Part shown: piece after piece, positions 38,686 to 62,390 of the stretch
How the letters are laid out: each line of letters opens with the position of its first letter
Numbering within the stretch: position 1 is the stretch's first letter
Assembly (NCBI RefSeq): GCF_021917145.1
Contig: NW_025813778.1
Location: forward strand, 59,818-123,817
DNA length: 64,000 nucleotides
Source: Hypomesus transpacificus
Lineage: Eukaryota > Chordata > Actinopteri > Osmeriformes > Osmeridae
Reading direction: 5' to 3'
The notes under the pieces: generated by a model
What the model was told of the DNA's origin: nothing
The model's input: only the letters and a program-made list of their open reading frames with translations
Databases searched by the model: none
Program-made: the position numbers and the translations under genes

Positions 38686-40100
38686 AAGAAATGTCAAAAA
38701 TAAATAAAACAACCGTCCAATAACAGGAACTACTGGACAGTTAGTGGTTTCTCCAAGCAGATGAAACATTTTAACCAATTTGATTGTTTGTGAAAGGAAT
38801 CACACTGATCGAAACCCAACTACTGCCAAGCGACGCTCTGGCCTGTCTCAGAGTAATGGATGGTGACGGGAGAGGGTAAGAAGAGAGGCCTGCGAGACTG
38901 AATTGTTAGACGGGGGGGACGATAGAACGGGGGGCGAGTTGTACTGGAGGAGGATAGAACAGGGGGCGGGGCCTGCATGCCAACAGGCCTGGATGCGACT
39001 TACTAAAACAGTCACACAGCCTTGTCACATCACAGCCATTAGCAAAACAGTTGCTCGTTTTTTTTTTTTCATTGTTTTTTTTTTTTTCATTTCTGAAGCA
39101 CTGATCTTTTAAACAAATCTTTCTTCATTGGGGAAAAAATGCGGATTCACACGTGTGACAAACGGCTCACTAATCTGTCATGTTGGGGTATGACGAGGTT
39201 CGCCGTCCAAAAGAAAGCGAGCGCCTCAACCTCACACACACACCTGGTTGAAGGTCTTGAAGTGAAGTTCTTTGTAGATGGCGTCCCTATCGTCAACCTC
39301 CACCCAGCCAGTGGCCTTCAGCTCCATGGTGGAGTGATCTCTGTCTGCAGGTGACAGCCAGTGGGACTCTGCCGTCTGGGGAAACAACATCAGCACTCGA
39401 ACCACCTCTGTCACCATCTTGTGGCAACCCAAACACAGTATCTAAACTCCACTATCACAGCCGCATGAGATTAAAACGACTTTCGAGGGGCAGATATGAG
39501 TTTACATAGCCCTGCACAGAAGCCAACTGTACTTCTCATTTTGTGTAATTACATGTGTTTGAAATCACAGATGGTTACGATACAGGTCCAACACTGTGTT
39601 GTCTTTTAATTCTGCAATGTCCCTACTCCATCTGCTGGAGAAAAATTCTTCACCGCCACTGAGATGAAAATCCCACCCAGGAACTGCACTCGGTAGTAGC
39701 CTAAATCAAATTTACCTTTTAATAACCTTTAGGTTTTCCTGCAACGTACATTGCTAGAAAGTGTACCGCTACAGCTGATAGCTTTGCGTTATTATGCGTT
39801 ACACAATGATTGTGTGGACACGATGTGAACAATGTAAACTGCCAACGTGATAGCGACAGAACGGGCTTTGTGTTTAATACATGCTGCCTTAATTAAAGCT
39901 ATACGTTACAGTTATCAATCACCGGTACAGAATTGCTCACGTCCTAAGCAATGATAACGATAATCACAGTCGCTTGTCATAAACGGTGACTGTGCACTTA
40001 CCATTTTAGATGAATATCTAGTCAGCAGTTTGTTGCTTAGCCTACAGAAATGGCCAAATCGTACAGCGCTAGCCCCGTGGGCAATCATTAAACCTAGCAT
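32285..40100 (-). CDS. pcbd2: Pterin-4-alpha-carbinolamine dehydratase 2 / DCoH2
   Basis: Four exons (40100-40002, 39375-39244, 33441-33361, 32380-32285) give 135 residues; the human protein has about 130. The family dehydrates 4a-hydroxytetrahydrobiopterin during recycling of the cofactor of aromatic amino-acid hydroxylases, and also dimerises with HNF1 as a cofactor. The pterin-binding histidines His94, His95 ([12 protein letters not shown]) and His112 (THDCGGL) are present. Residues 1-33 are basic and poor in acid ([19 protein letters not shown]), as in a mitochondrial presequence; translation may also start at a second ATG (40088). A very large second intron (33442-39243) contrasts with the small coding exons and holds repeats and complex islands that may belong to pitx1 regulation. 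AATAAA (reverse of 32230-32235) ends a short 3' UTR. Confidence 0.96.
33838..34027. repeat. (GA)n array with conserved 67-bp flank (copy 2)
   Basis: GA/GGGA repeats at 33838-33960 are followed by a unique segment (33961-34027) that matches 11391-11457 at 64 of 67 positions. A second short GA tract follows at 34028-34060. It lies in the large pcbd2 intron. Confidence 0.85.
34070..34700. promoter_or_regulatory. Complex island in pcbd2 intron, candidate enhancer
   Basis: About 600 bases of complex, non-repetitive intronic DNA between repeat fields. It includes CCTAATTAAATCAA (about 34134), ATTGGCT boxes (about 34333 and 34449), CAATTTAAGTAATTGGCA (about 34362) and ACAGAATTACTGCC (about 34220). 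It has no exon-like features. Neighbouring-gene introns often host enhancers of developmental genes; assigning this to pitx1 is inference. Confidence 0.25.
34750..34932. repeat. (GGAT)n and (GACA)n arrays
   Basis: Degenerate ATGGATGGAT repeats followed by a GACA array at about 34877-34930. Confidence 0.9.
35090..35860. repeat. Pyrimidine-rich low-complexity DNA
   Basis: CT and C-rich tracts (35097-35140, 35620-35850) with poly-C runs, separated by a short complex segment. Intronic to pcbd2; no exon is seen. Confidence 0.75.
35921..36020. repeat. 20-bp G-rich minisatellite
   Basis: Four perfect copies and a degenerate first copy of GGGGATGGAGGGAGCGAGGG. Each unit has several G-runs, so the + strand could form G-quadruplexes. 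Confidence 0.95.
36021..38420. other. pcbd2 intron 2, central part
   Basis: Mixed complex and G-rich sequence, without supported exons. A G-rich stretch lies at 36738-37110 with GGCAGGCAGGCAGG and long G-runs. AT-rich unique DNA fills about 37300-38150. Confidence 0.7.
38452..38686. repeat. (GA)n array in pcbd2 intron
   Basis: GA/GGGA-rich sequence with a pure GA run of about 75 bases at its right end. Confidence 0.9.
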
Positions 40101-40763
40101 AACTTGGTCAACTGAACTTGCTCACTTCTTTGCATGTGTACAAGCCTCATAGCTGTCCAGGAAATGCCTGATGAATATTATTGTAGGCCTTATCTATTTC
40201 TTTGTATTGATTCATGTTACATTAGTATATATTGTTGGTTCAGATTCTAACTTAACTGTAGTTTTATTTGACTGTACACAACACTCAACAATCTTTACAC
40301 ACTCAAACCTCCAGTTTTATTAAATCACAGCACAAAAACCGCAGAAAAAACATTTCCATAAATTATCAGTCATTCGGCAAATAATTATGTACATCTCAAA
40401 TCACATTTTTCAAAAGGCAATACCACCATCCTAACAGAGCAGATAGTGTCATGTCCTTCCTTAGTCTGGGCAAGGAGTTTGTAAAGATTCATATTGTGTC
40501 TCCAAGATCTTTACATACTCCTTGCGTTTGGGTCCTAAATTAGATTAATCCTACTCTCACCTAAAAAAAAATCCCCAATGGACAACAACTGAAATCCAGA
40601 CGCAGTGTGTTTTCAGCATGACTTCCGTGTTACAGTCTTATCAAAAGTCTGTGGTTCAGCACAATGCCCCTTCGAAACAATTTAGAGGTCACGCAATTTA
40701 AAGGTGGAGAGGGGGGAAAGATTGTAGGAACAAGGGTAAACCCAGACGAAGGGTGCATTTGTT

Positions 40764-43151
40764 TTATTCCTGGTGTTCGTGCTCCTGGCCGGGTATGAGC
40801 CAGCGGATGCTGTCCGTCCTCAAGATGGCGTAGATTGTGAAGCTGGAGATGAATAGTATGGAGAAGACCAACAGCCAATCGATGCTCTTCATGGACACGC
40901 TGGGGAGGGGCCCGGAGCGGTCGGCATCGGTGACGTTACGGTCTACGCCTGCCTCGAAACCTGGAGCCACGGGCGGAACGGGATTAGACAGAGGGACATG
41001 ACACAGGGGACTCAACACAGGGAACACAACACAGAAGAACAGGACACAGGGAACAGGACACAGGGAACACAACACAGAAGAACAGGACACAGGGAACAGG
41101 ACAAAGGGAACTCAACACAGGGAACACAACACAGAAGAACAGGACACAGGGAACAGGACACAGGGAACACAGGACACAGGGCACAGGACACAGAAAGCAC
41201 GACACAAGGAACAGGACACAGGGAACAGGACACAGGGAACACGACACAGGAAACACGACACAGGGAACAGGACATAGGGAACAGGACACAGGGAACAGGA
41301 CACAGGGAACATGACACAGGGACGGAAGAGGCAAATCGGGACAGCTTGAGGGATGAAGGCTAGATGAATAGATGAAAGATGGACGCCAGGTAAACACTTC
41401 CTGTTGTGTACCGACCTGTTTGGTTGGCTATGAAGGACGCCAACGTGTCCAGGGTTCTGTCGGTATGGTTGAACCTGGCCATAGGCTTGACACCCTGAAA
41501 CAACAGAATGTTGGGCACGGCCACTGTTCCAAACCTGGTGGACAGACTGGGAACACAAACACAGGGTGGCATGTTAATTCATAGCACCATTTCACACGGC
41601 AAACAGCTACTTGTCTCTGTCCGCTGCTGCTGAAGAATGGAGGACCGGAAGTCACGTGACGACCAGACTAGGTTACCTGCTGTGCTGCGAGGCATCCAGG
41701 GCGAGGAAGTGCATGCTGGGAAAGATGCGCGGCAGAGCGTTGAAGTGGGGCGCCAGGCTGGCGGAGAACTGGCACCAGGTGGTGAAGAACAGCACGAGGG
41801 AACACTCAGTGTTGTTGGCGTTTAAAAACTCCATTAGATCCTGTGAGGACACAGGGGACACAGAGAATGCCTCAACTTCACAAAAACCTGTGTTTCGTAA
41901 CACCACAGGAAGTTAAGTGTCTGAGTGAGTTTAGGACAGCTTTTCTCAAATCTTCCTTGAACCAGGGACCCCTTTTAAGGTGGCACATTTTTAAGGGACC
42001 CCTCTACACCCCATCCCCTGATCTAGATGTCTGGACTGGAGAAATGACAGTACCTGTGAGGCGTTGAGGACCTGCACAGTGAAGTTCTCGATGCCTGTGA
42101 TGTTCCTCCTCTCACAGTTCACTTTGTACGTCTTGGCAGTGGCATTTTGGTCCTCCGTTGCCATGCCATCCACGTGGACCATTCCCAGCGTAACCTGCTG
42201 AGAGGGTTCCATGACGTTCCCGTCGGCAGGTTCCCCGGGGGTCTGCGGAATACCGCACTGAGCGTCGTCATCACACGGAGGGGAGAACCCCATCTGGAAG
42301 TCTTTCACGTTCTTGGGGATCAGTGACTCCAAGCCCGACGGGTCTGCAGGGAGTTCGGTGCCCATCAAAGCGTCCGCAATCTCGGCCGTTTTGTACTGCC
42401 TCTTCGGCTGAGACTCCAGTTTATCCATCCTCACAAACTCGGGTCGATTCTCCGGGTCAGAACCAAGATCCTCCGAAAAATCAAACTCTGGCAGCTCGTC
42501 ATTTTCTTTTGACACAAAAGAACCCGGAACATCAAAATATTTTAGATATAAAACAGCAACATGAAATCAGCTGTAATAGCAGTGAAGCAGAATGATTTAA
42601 CTCTGTAATATTATTTGTACAGAATATGAAAATAAGGATGATACAGACTTATAAAAAACACGAGGGTTCAATTACATCTTCTGTATACACAATTGAAACT
42701 TCGACACTGAACTTTGACTTTTGTAAGCAAATCAAACTGATATTCATATTTTTTACTTTGTAGATGTTATGACTTCACTTCGATATATAGAGCTAACAAC
42801 CTACGTACTGTTTACATGATCGAGAAAACTGCTATAATACATATTGTAATACTGTAATAACCAATATAAACAATGATAAACAAGCGTGTATGGTAAAAAA
42901 TTGTTGGAGTCTGGAAATATTGTTCTCATGAAAACAATAAAGAACTTGTCTTTTACTCAAGACAGTTTTATTTAATAACTACTTAGCTCTAGTACATGTC
43001 TGTGCTAGCTAGCTAGTGAACGACAGTTACAGTACAGTAACAAAAAAGCCTTAGCTACTGTCTCCAGTCACCTACCTTGAGCTGACGAGGACGTCAAATA
43101 AAACGCTAGTAACACAGCAAATACAAATACAGTACTTGATAACCACGCCAT
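40764..43151 (-). CDS. txndc15: Thioredoxin domain-containing protein 15
   Basis: Five exons (43151-43076, 42505-42054, 41840-41677, 41546-41416, 40960-40764) give 339 residues. The family is a single-pass membrane protein with a lumenal/extracellular thioredoxin fold; human TXNDC15 is tied to ciliogenesis and Meckel syndrome. Residues 1-25 are a signal peptide ([22 protein letters not shown]). Residues 26-176 are an acidic, variable region with Asn-glycosylation sequons. The thioredoxin core runs from about 177 to 274, with W198-C199-Q200-F201-S202 in place of CxxC. A membrane segment lies at 303-321, followed by a short tail with IRWLIPGQE, as in mammals. The single-cysteine active site is normal for the family, so redox catalysis of the usual kind is unlikely. 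AATAAA (reverse of about 40313-40318) suggests a 3' UTR of about 450 bases. Confidence 0.96.
40985..41325. repeat. Minisatellite in txndc15 intron 4
   Basis: About 330 bases of tandem ACACAGGGAACAGGAC-type units (about 14-16 bases), with interspersed ACACAACACAGAAGAACAGG variants. It occupies most of the intron between exons 4 and 5. Confidence 0.93.
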
Positions 43152-43510
43152 AGTAACGTTGAATGTAAAAATGATGTAGATGTTTTTTAGTAGGTATCAG
43201 GACCCCATTTTGACAAACTCATAGGAACCAATTTCATGTGTCTATCTACCAGAGGAAAGCTTATACGTACGTACCAACACTTTAAATCGACTTCCGGGTA
43301 AAGCTCTTCAGAGGACCGCCCTTTGGGGTTCGTCAAATTTATGAACGTAGTTTTAACATTCAATTCACAAAGTAGCTCTTGTGTGTATCCTTGCTCGTTT
43401 TCAAATGTATTTACTGTTTGTTTGGAGACTATTGCGTTGTAATCAACTATATTATGTACCATGATATCATTACGTTTCAACAATATAACAAATCAGTCAA
43501 GATTATCAAT
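43152..43510. promoter_or_regulatory. txndc15: txndc15 promoter region
   Basis: About 350 bases between the txndc15 start codon and the probable 3' end of the next gene. No TATA box is evident on the minus strand. Expected to hold the txndc15 promoter by position only. Confidence 0.4.
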
Positions 43511-43514
43511 TCAA

Positions 43515-46304
43515 GTTTATTCATAGTTATCTCTTCAACACCCGACAATCATGCAAGGATAATAAAACAATAATACAAATTCATCTCATTAGTCTACCAA
43601 ATACAAGTCCTACGGTGGTTTCCCTTTGCATAAAAAGAAATATTATATATAGAAAACAAACAACGTGTTTGTGGTTGGGTATGAGGATGGCTGGTGGGAA
43701 TAACAAACAAGCTGAATATAGCACCTTGCGCAAATATATGAGACAATTAACAACTATATATTGTGGGAATAAAAGTACAAACGAGTAGATAAACAAACCC
43801 CTTATCACATCATTATGAAGTCGTCACCCTGATACGATTTATGTGCAGATTTTCCTATACTTCTTGTGTTACAAACTGGATAACAGTTAACTGTCATTAC
43901 TTCTATCCTTAACGGGATCAAATGTGTTCATGTAGCATTACTGGGAAAGAGTGATTCAAAACGGAAAACACATCTGTTTTGTGTTCTGTGGGGAAAATGT
44001 TAACTCACACGTATGTGCAAAAAACAACAATAAAACACTAACCAAAGGATTTTAGAATCATACATAACCCCGCCACAATTCAACAACAAAATGTACGTTA
44101 TGTCTTAACATATGTTTCATATACAGTATATTGAGCTAACAAACTCAGCCATAAGAGAATAGGGAAGGGTTACACGTTTTACTTGTAGGGAATCTTTTAT
44201 AAGACAAGGGTCATTGTGTGAAAAGTGAAACATTGCTACATAGGCACCACATTCAAGGCACAATGCACTGCAGTGTAAAATATGAAGATAACGTTTCTAC
44301 GCATGTTTAATAGATTTACAGTTCTGCTCATTTTTTCAAGAAGTTTCAATTAGGATTTCACACCCTGTAAGCATGTACAGGGTCTCATTTATAGAAGGAT
44401 ACTGGAGCTTAAAATACATTAGTTATATACACCATCTGTGTATATAAGCACTGGGTATGTGTGAGTATATAAAGTGAGGGAACTGTTTTATATATGTACA
44501 TTAGTAAAGCCGGTTAGAAGAGGTAAATAAGTGCTTTTCCAAGAAGTTACAAAGACTTTCATATCCAAAGATACATTTTGACAGTCATTCTCATAATCTG
44601 ATTTAGGAATAATGCTAGCATGCACTGAATCCATAGTATTATGGGATGAACCATTATAGTCTTTGGTAAGGGGTGATGAAAGTGACAGAAAAACATAGGA
44701 GTGTAGGAATAATCTCTATTGACACATGAACAAAGTCATGTTGTCCCCCGTTAATGATGATAGGCTTTAGTACTACACTCCTTTTGAACTAAAATAGAAG
44801 TGACCATCAAGGTGACCACAAAAATCCCGATAATAAAAACACAATGACATTAAAACATAAAATATCAAAGATGATAGATGGTATAATAATTACAGGCTAT
44901 TGCAAGGAAAACAATAAAAAACAGGGCAGTCTTTTTAATCACTTCCATATACTCAGAGTAAATCTATCCTGTTCATAGTTGACAAATGATAGCCATATAT
45001 TTGACATGATGCTAGGAGACAAAGTATGTAAAGTCACATGTAAACAAACAGCAACTGGAGAAACAGTTTAACTTGCTGATCTGATTGTCTTATTTCTTAA
45101 ATGAAACACAACAAGGGAGTCAGATGGCTGAGCGGTGAGGGGGTTGGACTAGTAATCAGAAGGTTGCCGGATCGATTCCCCGCCGCGCCACATGATGTTG
45201 TGTTCTGGGCAAGGCACTTTACCCTACTTGCCTCGGGGGGAATGTCCCTGTACTTACTGTAAGTCGCTCTGGATAAGAGCGTCTGCTAAATGACTAAATG
45301 TAAATGTAAACAACAGTTGGCTTTTGGTTTTGTACAAAGGGGACGGCCACTGTGACTCGGAGCATCATCATCCTGTGAGGAATAACACTGACATGCTCTG
45401 TATCAGAGCTACGACAACAATGTAGTGACTAAATAAACAACGAGCATGTTCACCCGAAACACCATTGTGTTTCCTTCCGGTTTCTCCCAGTCTGACTGAG
45501 GAAACCCTGTCAACTTGAAGCATTCTCACATAAAAAAAAAAGAAATGAAAAAACAAAACAATTAAAAGAATTGCACAGTATCCTGAAATCCTAAAAAGAT
45601 TTGATTCATTACATCCCAAAGGCAAACATGATGCCAAAGTTATGGGTGATGGTCCAATGTAAGCAAGTCGTCGTTAAATCATCACTCCATTTTCTGGTTG
45701 TCTGTGAAATTTCTGCATGCTAGTATTGATTATGTAGTTTAGTGAGATGACCAAAAACACAACAAACCATTCATACCAGAATAACAAAGGGCATTCTGAA
45801 ATAAAACAGATAATTAGGTCTTTGAGTCCTGTATAGCGTGACATCAATCAGTGCAAAATAACATCCCGATTCACAATTGTCTTTTGTACACTCTCGTATG
45901 AGCCTTATGGGATACAATATGATATGGGAACCACCGCAAACCTGCTTGTATGTAGGGCTGTAAGCAGGCAGGGTAAGGTGACACCGATGTTATTAAAAAC
46001 GAGTCTTTGCATCTGCATCTTCTCATCTGGAGCGGTGTAGGCTTGACCACGACCCGCATCGAATAGCCAGCCCAATAGAAGAAGCTACTATTGGTTCAAC
46101 GAGAGAATGCAACAACAGAACAAAGGAATTCCATAGGCCAAAGATGTTCCGCAGTGTCTTACAGGCCTAAGATGTCAAGCTGAAGGACCAATCCCAGGAG
46201 TTTTCCCCTCAAATCCCCCCCCCCCCCCCCCCCCCCAGTTGGACAGGACGTAATACGGCACACACCATCCCTCCTCCAGAGAAGCACGGAGACAAGCGAG
46301 AGCT
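43515..46304 (-). other. Probable long 3' UTR of the C5orf24 homologue
   Basis: A 2.8-kb AT-rich stretch without coding exons, ending at a minus-strand AATAAA (reverse of about 43517-43522). Human C5orf24 also has a long 3' UTR, which supports the reading. A SINE (45115-45310) and a poly-C run (46218-46236) lie inside. Confidence 0.5.
45115..45310 (+). mobile_element. tRNA-derived SINE, family A, copy 2
   Basis: Same structure as the copy at 30232: A-box TGGCTGAGCGGT, anticodon-arm-like GGACTAGTAATC, B-box-like GGATCGATTCC, central GGGCAAGGCACTTTACCCTA, tail GTAAGTCGCTCTGGATAAG..TAAATGTAAA. It appears full length. Confidence 0.93.
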
Positions 46305-48044
<1,740 letters not shown>

Positions 48045-48462
48045 GTTCCTTAGCAACACATCGTTTTATTGTGGGGGGTAAACAAGTAAAAACATTACAC
48101 TGTTGATGGTGGTTCTTAAAAAACAATGTGTACAGGTTGCAACTGTTTACAGAGAAAAGTTATAAAGATATCTTACACTGAAATTAAAGTTTTTAACTGC
48201 AAATATACGAGATGTTTGAATAACCGATGCAAGAATCTTGTTGGCAAACAGCTCAACATGTTAAATTCTGGAAAACAGATCAATAAAATGTCTATGATAA
48301 ATCCCACCTGAGTGAATCAACAACTGAAATACACCAACACATTTTAGAGAAATCCCTACGGGAAGTTAACAGGGGTCGTGACATTTACAAAAATATACTA
48401 AAACATTCAAACAGATCAGATGATGCGCTGAAGACGGTAGTCGTTGTCTTGGAGGTCTCCCT

Positions 48463-58760
<10,298 letters not shown>

Positions 58761-59070
58761 GTTCAAATAGTTACTTGAATCTCGATGTTTTATGGTAGCT
58801 TTATTGCTAAAACTTCAACATTGTTTTCATGCGTTGTTGTCTGGCCCGGTTATTCGCAATTTACGTCAGAGATGCGACAGTGCTTGTTAACAAATGCGCT
58901 CGAACGCGCCGCCAAGTGCTTGGAGGTCGTAGTTAACCCAACAAACAGGGTTTTTTTTCCAGTGAAACGTATGACCCTTTCGGACTGTCTCGCAAAAATG
59001 TAGTCTTTTTGGGATAGGTTCTCTCTACAAAAGACATACGATATATACGAAAATATACGATTATGGGGGA
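58761..59070 (-). promoter_or_regulatory. ddx46: ddx46 promoter region
   Basis: About 300 bases between the ddx46 start codon and a candidate camlg poly(A) signal (reverse of 59073-59078). No TATA box is clear. The promoter is placed by position only. Confidence 0.4.
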
Positions 59071-59072
59071 GT

Positions 59073-60181
59073 TTTATTTGTTTTACAGACACATTTATTC
59101 CAGTATATTTTGTAGCTATTAAGAGGTTTATCTTAGTTAATAGATTCAGTATTTCACATACCAGTAAACACTCATAAACAAAGCAACCTAGAGTTCAAGT
59201 TATTGAACACAATTATCTTGTAAACATCTGAAACCAAACAGCAAACCATAAAGGACACAAAAGCAATCACAAACATAAGCCACTGACACACCAAATAAAT
59301 TAATTTTAATAAAATGTAGAATCAGCAGTTAAGTAACACGATAAAGACAGCGTTAAATAAAGAGAGAGAAAAAATTTGAGTGAAATAATGTTTGAGAAAG
59401 AAAACATTGCAAAGCAATGTTTGACTGTTGCTTCACCGGCTGAAGTTCTCATGCAAAGACACACAAAAGCTTGTAAGATCCCACTGTGTCCCAGTAAATA
59501 ACACACCCACGCACAATTTCAAAATTAATACCGGGACAGTTTCTACACTCTTGCACAACTGCCCCCGGGGTTATGCATGTACAGGAAGCTGACTGTTTAT
59601 TCAGGCTTACAAGGGTGCAAGTACGGCTTTAAACATTCAGCAAAAATCAATAACGGCAAATTGCATTTCCAGTCCTCCCTGTGATGTGTGTATGTTTATA
59701 TATTCACCTGGGGAGAAATCACAAGACTAAACGGACGTCACATAACACTTATTGTGTGGTAACTTGAAGCAGCTCCTATGAGTGTATATATTTCAAACCA
59801 ACGTCAACACATACAAAGTTAGCACATCTCAACGCATGTCAAACCCTCTATCCCGTTACGCCCGCTTTCTACAGATGAGTATTCACCCTCAGGTTCTGTC
59901 TCCAACTCTGGTTATGAAATGATCTGGTGAACGAGGCGAGTTTGATTTATTCCTCAGTTTCTACTCCTGGGACTGTCCCAGGGGTGTTGCTGCAGCGGTG
60001 AGGTTAAATCAAGTGCACCCCAAGTATTGTTTGCAAAACGTAGTGTAACCCCAAGCTTGAATAGCAGATGGAGGGGGGTGCGGTGTGGGTCAGGGGTCAC
60101 GGCAAACAATCAGGGGTACACCCTTCGACACCCTTTTTTTTTCTCCCCGACGACGACAACGCAGTTGGCGGCCCCCTTTCC
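59073..60181 (-). other. camlg: Probable camlg 3' UTR
   Basis: Gene-free sequence after the camlg stop, with minus-strand AATAAA candidates (reverse of 59596-59601 and 59073-59078). Its exact end cannot be decided from sequence. Confidence 0.5.
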
Positions 60182-62018
60182 TCACTGCGCCTCCTCCGAT
60201 CCAATCAGCACGAAGATCTCGTGGCAGAGGACGAAGGTGAAGAAGTAGATGCAGAGGTCGGCGAAGACGTCGCCCATCCTCCGGTACGTGTCCATGGAGC
60301 GGTTGATGACCTCGGCGGGGATGCCCGACAGGAGCAGCGCGGCCGTGAGGACCGTAGTCTGGACCTTCTTCTCCACCTGGAGGAGGGAAAAGGATGAGGA
60401 GGGAGGAGGAAGAGGAGGAGGGAGGATGAAGGAGGATGAAGAGGGAGGAGGAGAGGGAGGAAGAAAGGGAGGAAGAGAGGGAGGAGGAGGGAGGAGTGGA
60501 GGGAGGAAGAGGAGGGAGGAGGAGAGGGAGGAAGAGAGGGAGGAAGAGAGGGGGGAGGAGGAGAGGGAGGAACAGAGGGAGGAGGAGAGGGAGGAAGAGA
60601 GGGAGGAGGAGGAGAGGGAGGAACAGAGGGAGGAGGAGGACAGGGAGGAAGGATGAGGGAGGAAGAGGAGGAGGAGAGGGAGGAAGGAGAGGGCGGAAGA
60701 GGGAATATGAGGGAGAGGGAGGAGGGAAGGAGGAGGAACAACCGAAAAAGAGAAGATGAAGTGAGAGATGAAGAAGGCTGCCACTACTTCCACGCTTTTT
60801 AATGTGACAAGAAAAAGATTTAGCATGGCTGAGTGGTAGAGAATCGGACTGCAGATCAAACGGTCAGAGATTCAAATGCCCCCCCCCTGTACGTCGCCGT
60901 AAACCCACCTTTGGAAAGTACTTGAACAGGCCCATGTAAGCCAGCTCCAGAGTGAGAAACGGTGCAAATATTGACTGCAAAAGAGAGAAAAAAAAAAAAA
61001 AAACACACATTAGTAAACAAAACACCATTCCCATTTTCTCAGCGTCTACCATCTAAAGAACAAATCGCTGAACATCGAACATGACTGTTTCTTTTCGAAA
61101 TGCCCGACATTGGAATAAAATGCGTGTCGCCGACTGAAGCGTCGACCGAACGTGGACTCACCAAGTACTTGCAGACGAATATCCTGACGAAGACGGCAAG
61201 CAGGATGCTGCCCACCATTCTGAACAACCTGAAGGAATCCAACTCCTCCGGGTCAGAACTCCCATCCTGAGCCGGCTTCTCATTGGCCAGCTGGCCCCTG
61301 AGCTTCATTGCGTCATCAAAACGGGACAGATACTTCTGCAGGCCTCTACGTGGGGAGCGGTTTGGCTCGTCCGACGACAGTTCCCCCCTCGGCCTCTGAC
61401 GGACCCCTGCTGCTCCCACCACAACCTCCTCATCCACCCCCACCCCGCCAACCCCGCCCAGCATCTCACTGCTATCGGGCTGGGGGGACCCCCTCCGTTC
61501 TGGGGTGGCGTTGAGGGAGTGGCTTCTGGTGCTGCTGGTGATCTCTGGGACGAACGGAGACAGTCTGGGTGAGGCGGAGGACGGGGAGGTCCATGCGTCA
61601 CTTCCGCCCAAGTCCAGGTGGAACTTGGGTTCTGTGACGCCTCTGGAGGCCCCTGTTGAGACAACGCAAACATTGGAAGACAAGAGAGTCCTATTAGCTA
61701 GTGCAACTCTTATACACGTCGTTCATGTGAGAATGCCTGGGACGGCGGCTAGGCTAACATAAATAGCTACAGCTAACACAGGCTGGCAAGTGGATTCAGG
61801 CTGATTGAAGGGGAGGTCGGTTAAACAGAAAAAAAACGAAGCAATACTTATTTACCGTTGGTTTCCGACTCAATTTTGGTGAAACCCACAATTCTGTTCA
61901 TCCTGTCTTCGGAATTCAAAAGCAATTTTCGCCTCCGAATTTCTGCTCTTTTCTGCGCAGCAGATAGAGTGCTTCTCTCTTCGGGGCTTTTCGGACTACT
62001 TTCGCCTGTCGACTCCAT
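60182..62018 (-). CDS. camlg: Calcium-modulating ligand CAMLG (GET2-type insertase subunit)
   Basis: Four exons (62018-61856, 61652-61162, 60974-60909, 60376-60182) give 304 residues (human 296). CAMLG pairs with GET1/WRB as the ER receptor and insertase for tail-anchored proteins delivered by GET3/TRC40. The cytosolic N-terminus carries the basic helix that binds GET3 ([20 protein letters not shown], with RRRK at 28-31). A long, low-complexity acidic/Gly linker follows. Three membrane segments lie at about 201-218, 219-235 and 281-298. The core [16 protein letters not shown] and [16 protein letters not shown] is strongly conserved. The intron between exons 3 and 4 contains a long purine tract and a SINE fragment. 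Order next to ddx46 matches human. Confidence 0.96.
60380..60740. repeat. Polypurine (GGA/GAGG)n array in camlg intron 3
   Basis: About 350 bases of nearly pure purine on the + strand, made of GGAGGAAGAG, GGAGGAGGAGAG and GAACAGAGGGAG modules. The camlg transcript is pyrimidine here; the array begins about 4 bases beyond the exon 4 acceptor, so it supplies a very long pyrimidine tract. Confidence 0.95.
60822..60905 (+). mobile_element. tRNA-Cys-like SINE fragment, family B, copy 2
   Basis: TTAGCATGGCTGAGTGGTAGA, GAATCGGACTGCAGATCAAA, GAGATTCAAATGCCCCCCCC, TGTACGTCGCCGTAAA. It shares the Cys-like anticodon arm and the C-run plus TGTACGTC(G/A)C junction with the minus-strand copy at 55440. No intact acceptor stem. 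Intronic to camlg. Confidence 0.6.
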
Positions 62019-62385
62019 CTCTTTCCAGATTAGTTGTTCTATTACAACTACTAAAACCCTAGAATTGAATGAATGCACGACCCCAAATCATCAGATTACT
62101 GTATTAACGCTAGAACTGCCTTCATCGGCTCGAGTTGCATTGTCTGAAGTGCTGGTTACTGCGCACGTTGATGACCTCATCTCATCCGGCGAACGAAGCG
62201 CGCGCACGGTCAATTACCACACCGCATTAAGATTACGCTGCTAACCCAGTTGCCCCGTCATCATGAGTTTGCTTGTTTGAACTCTTTCAATGTAGAGAAA
62301 CTCATGCATGAAGACCTCATGAGTCACCCCATTAATAATCGAAATATAGGCAGCTGTTTAAAAGTAACACACACGTCGTATAGAA
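62019..62385 (-). promoter_or_regulatory. camlg: camlg promoter region
   Basis: A compact stretch of about 370 bases between the camlg start codon and the probable end of the next leftward gene. It has a TGATGACCTCATCTCATC segment (62169-62186) but no clear TATA box. Promoter by position. Confidence 0.45.
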
Positions 62386-62390
62386 CTAGT

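Noticed and set aside
60182-60859. 225-residue minus-strand frame that runs through the camlg last exon
   Set aside because: Only 60182-60376 is coding; the rest is Ser/Pro/Leu sequence from the purine/pyrimidine intron array upstream of the exon 4 acceptor.
60822-60905. Possible tRNA-Cys gene
   Set aside because: The Cys-like anticodon arm is present but the stems do not pair, and the C-run/tail junction is shared with 55440-55522, so it is a SINE fragment.
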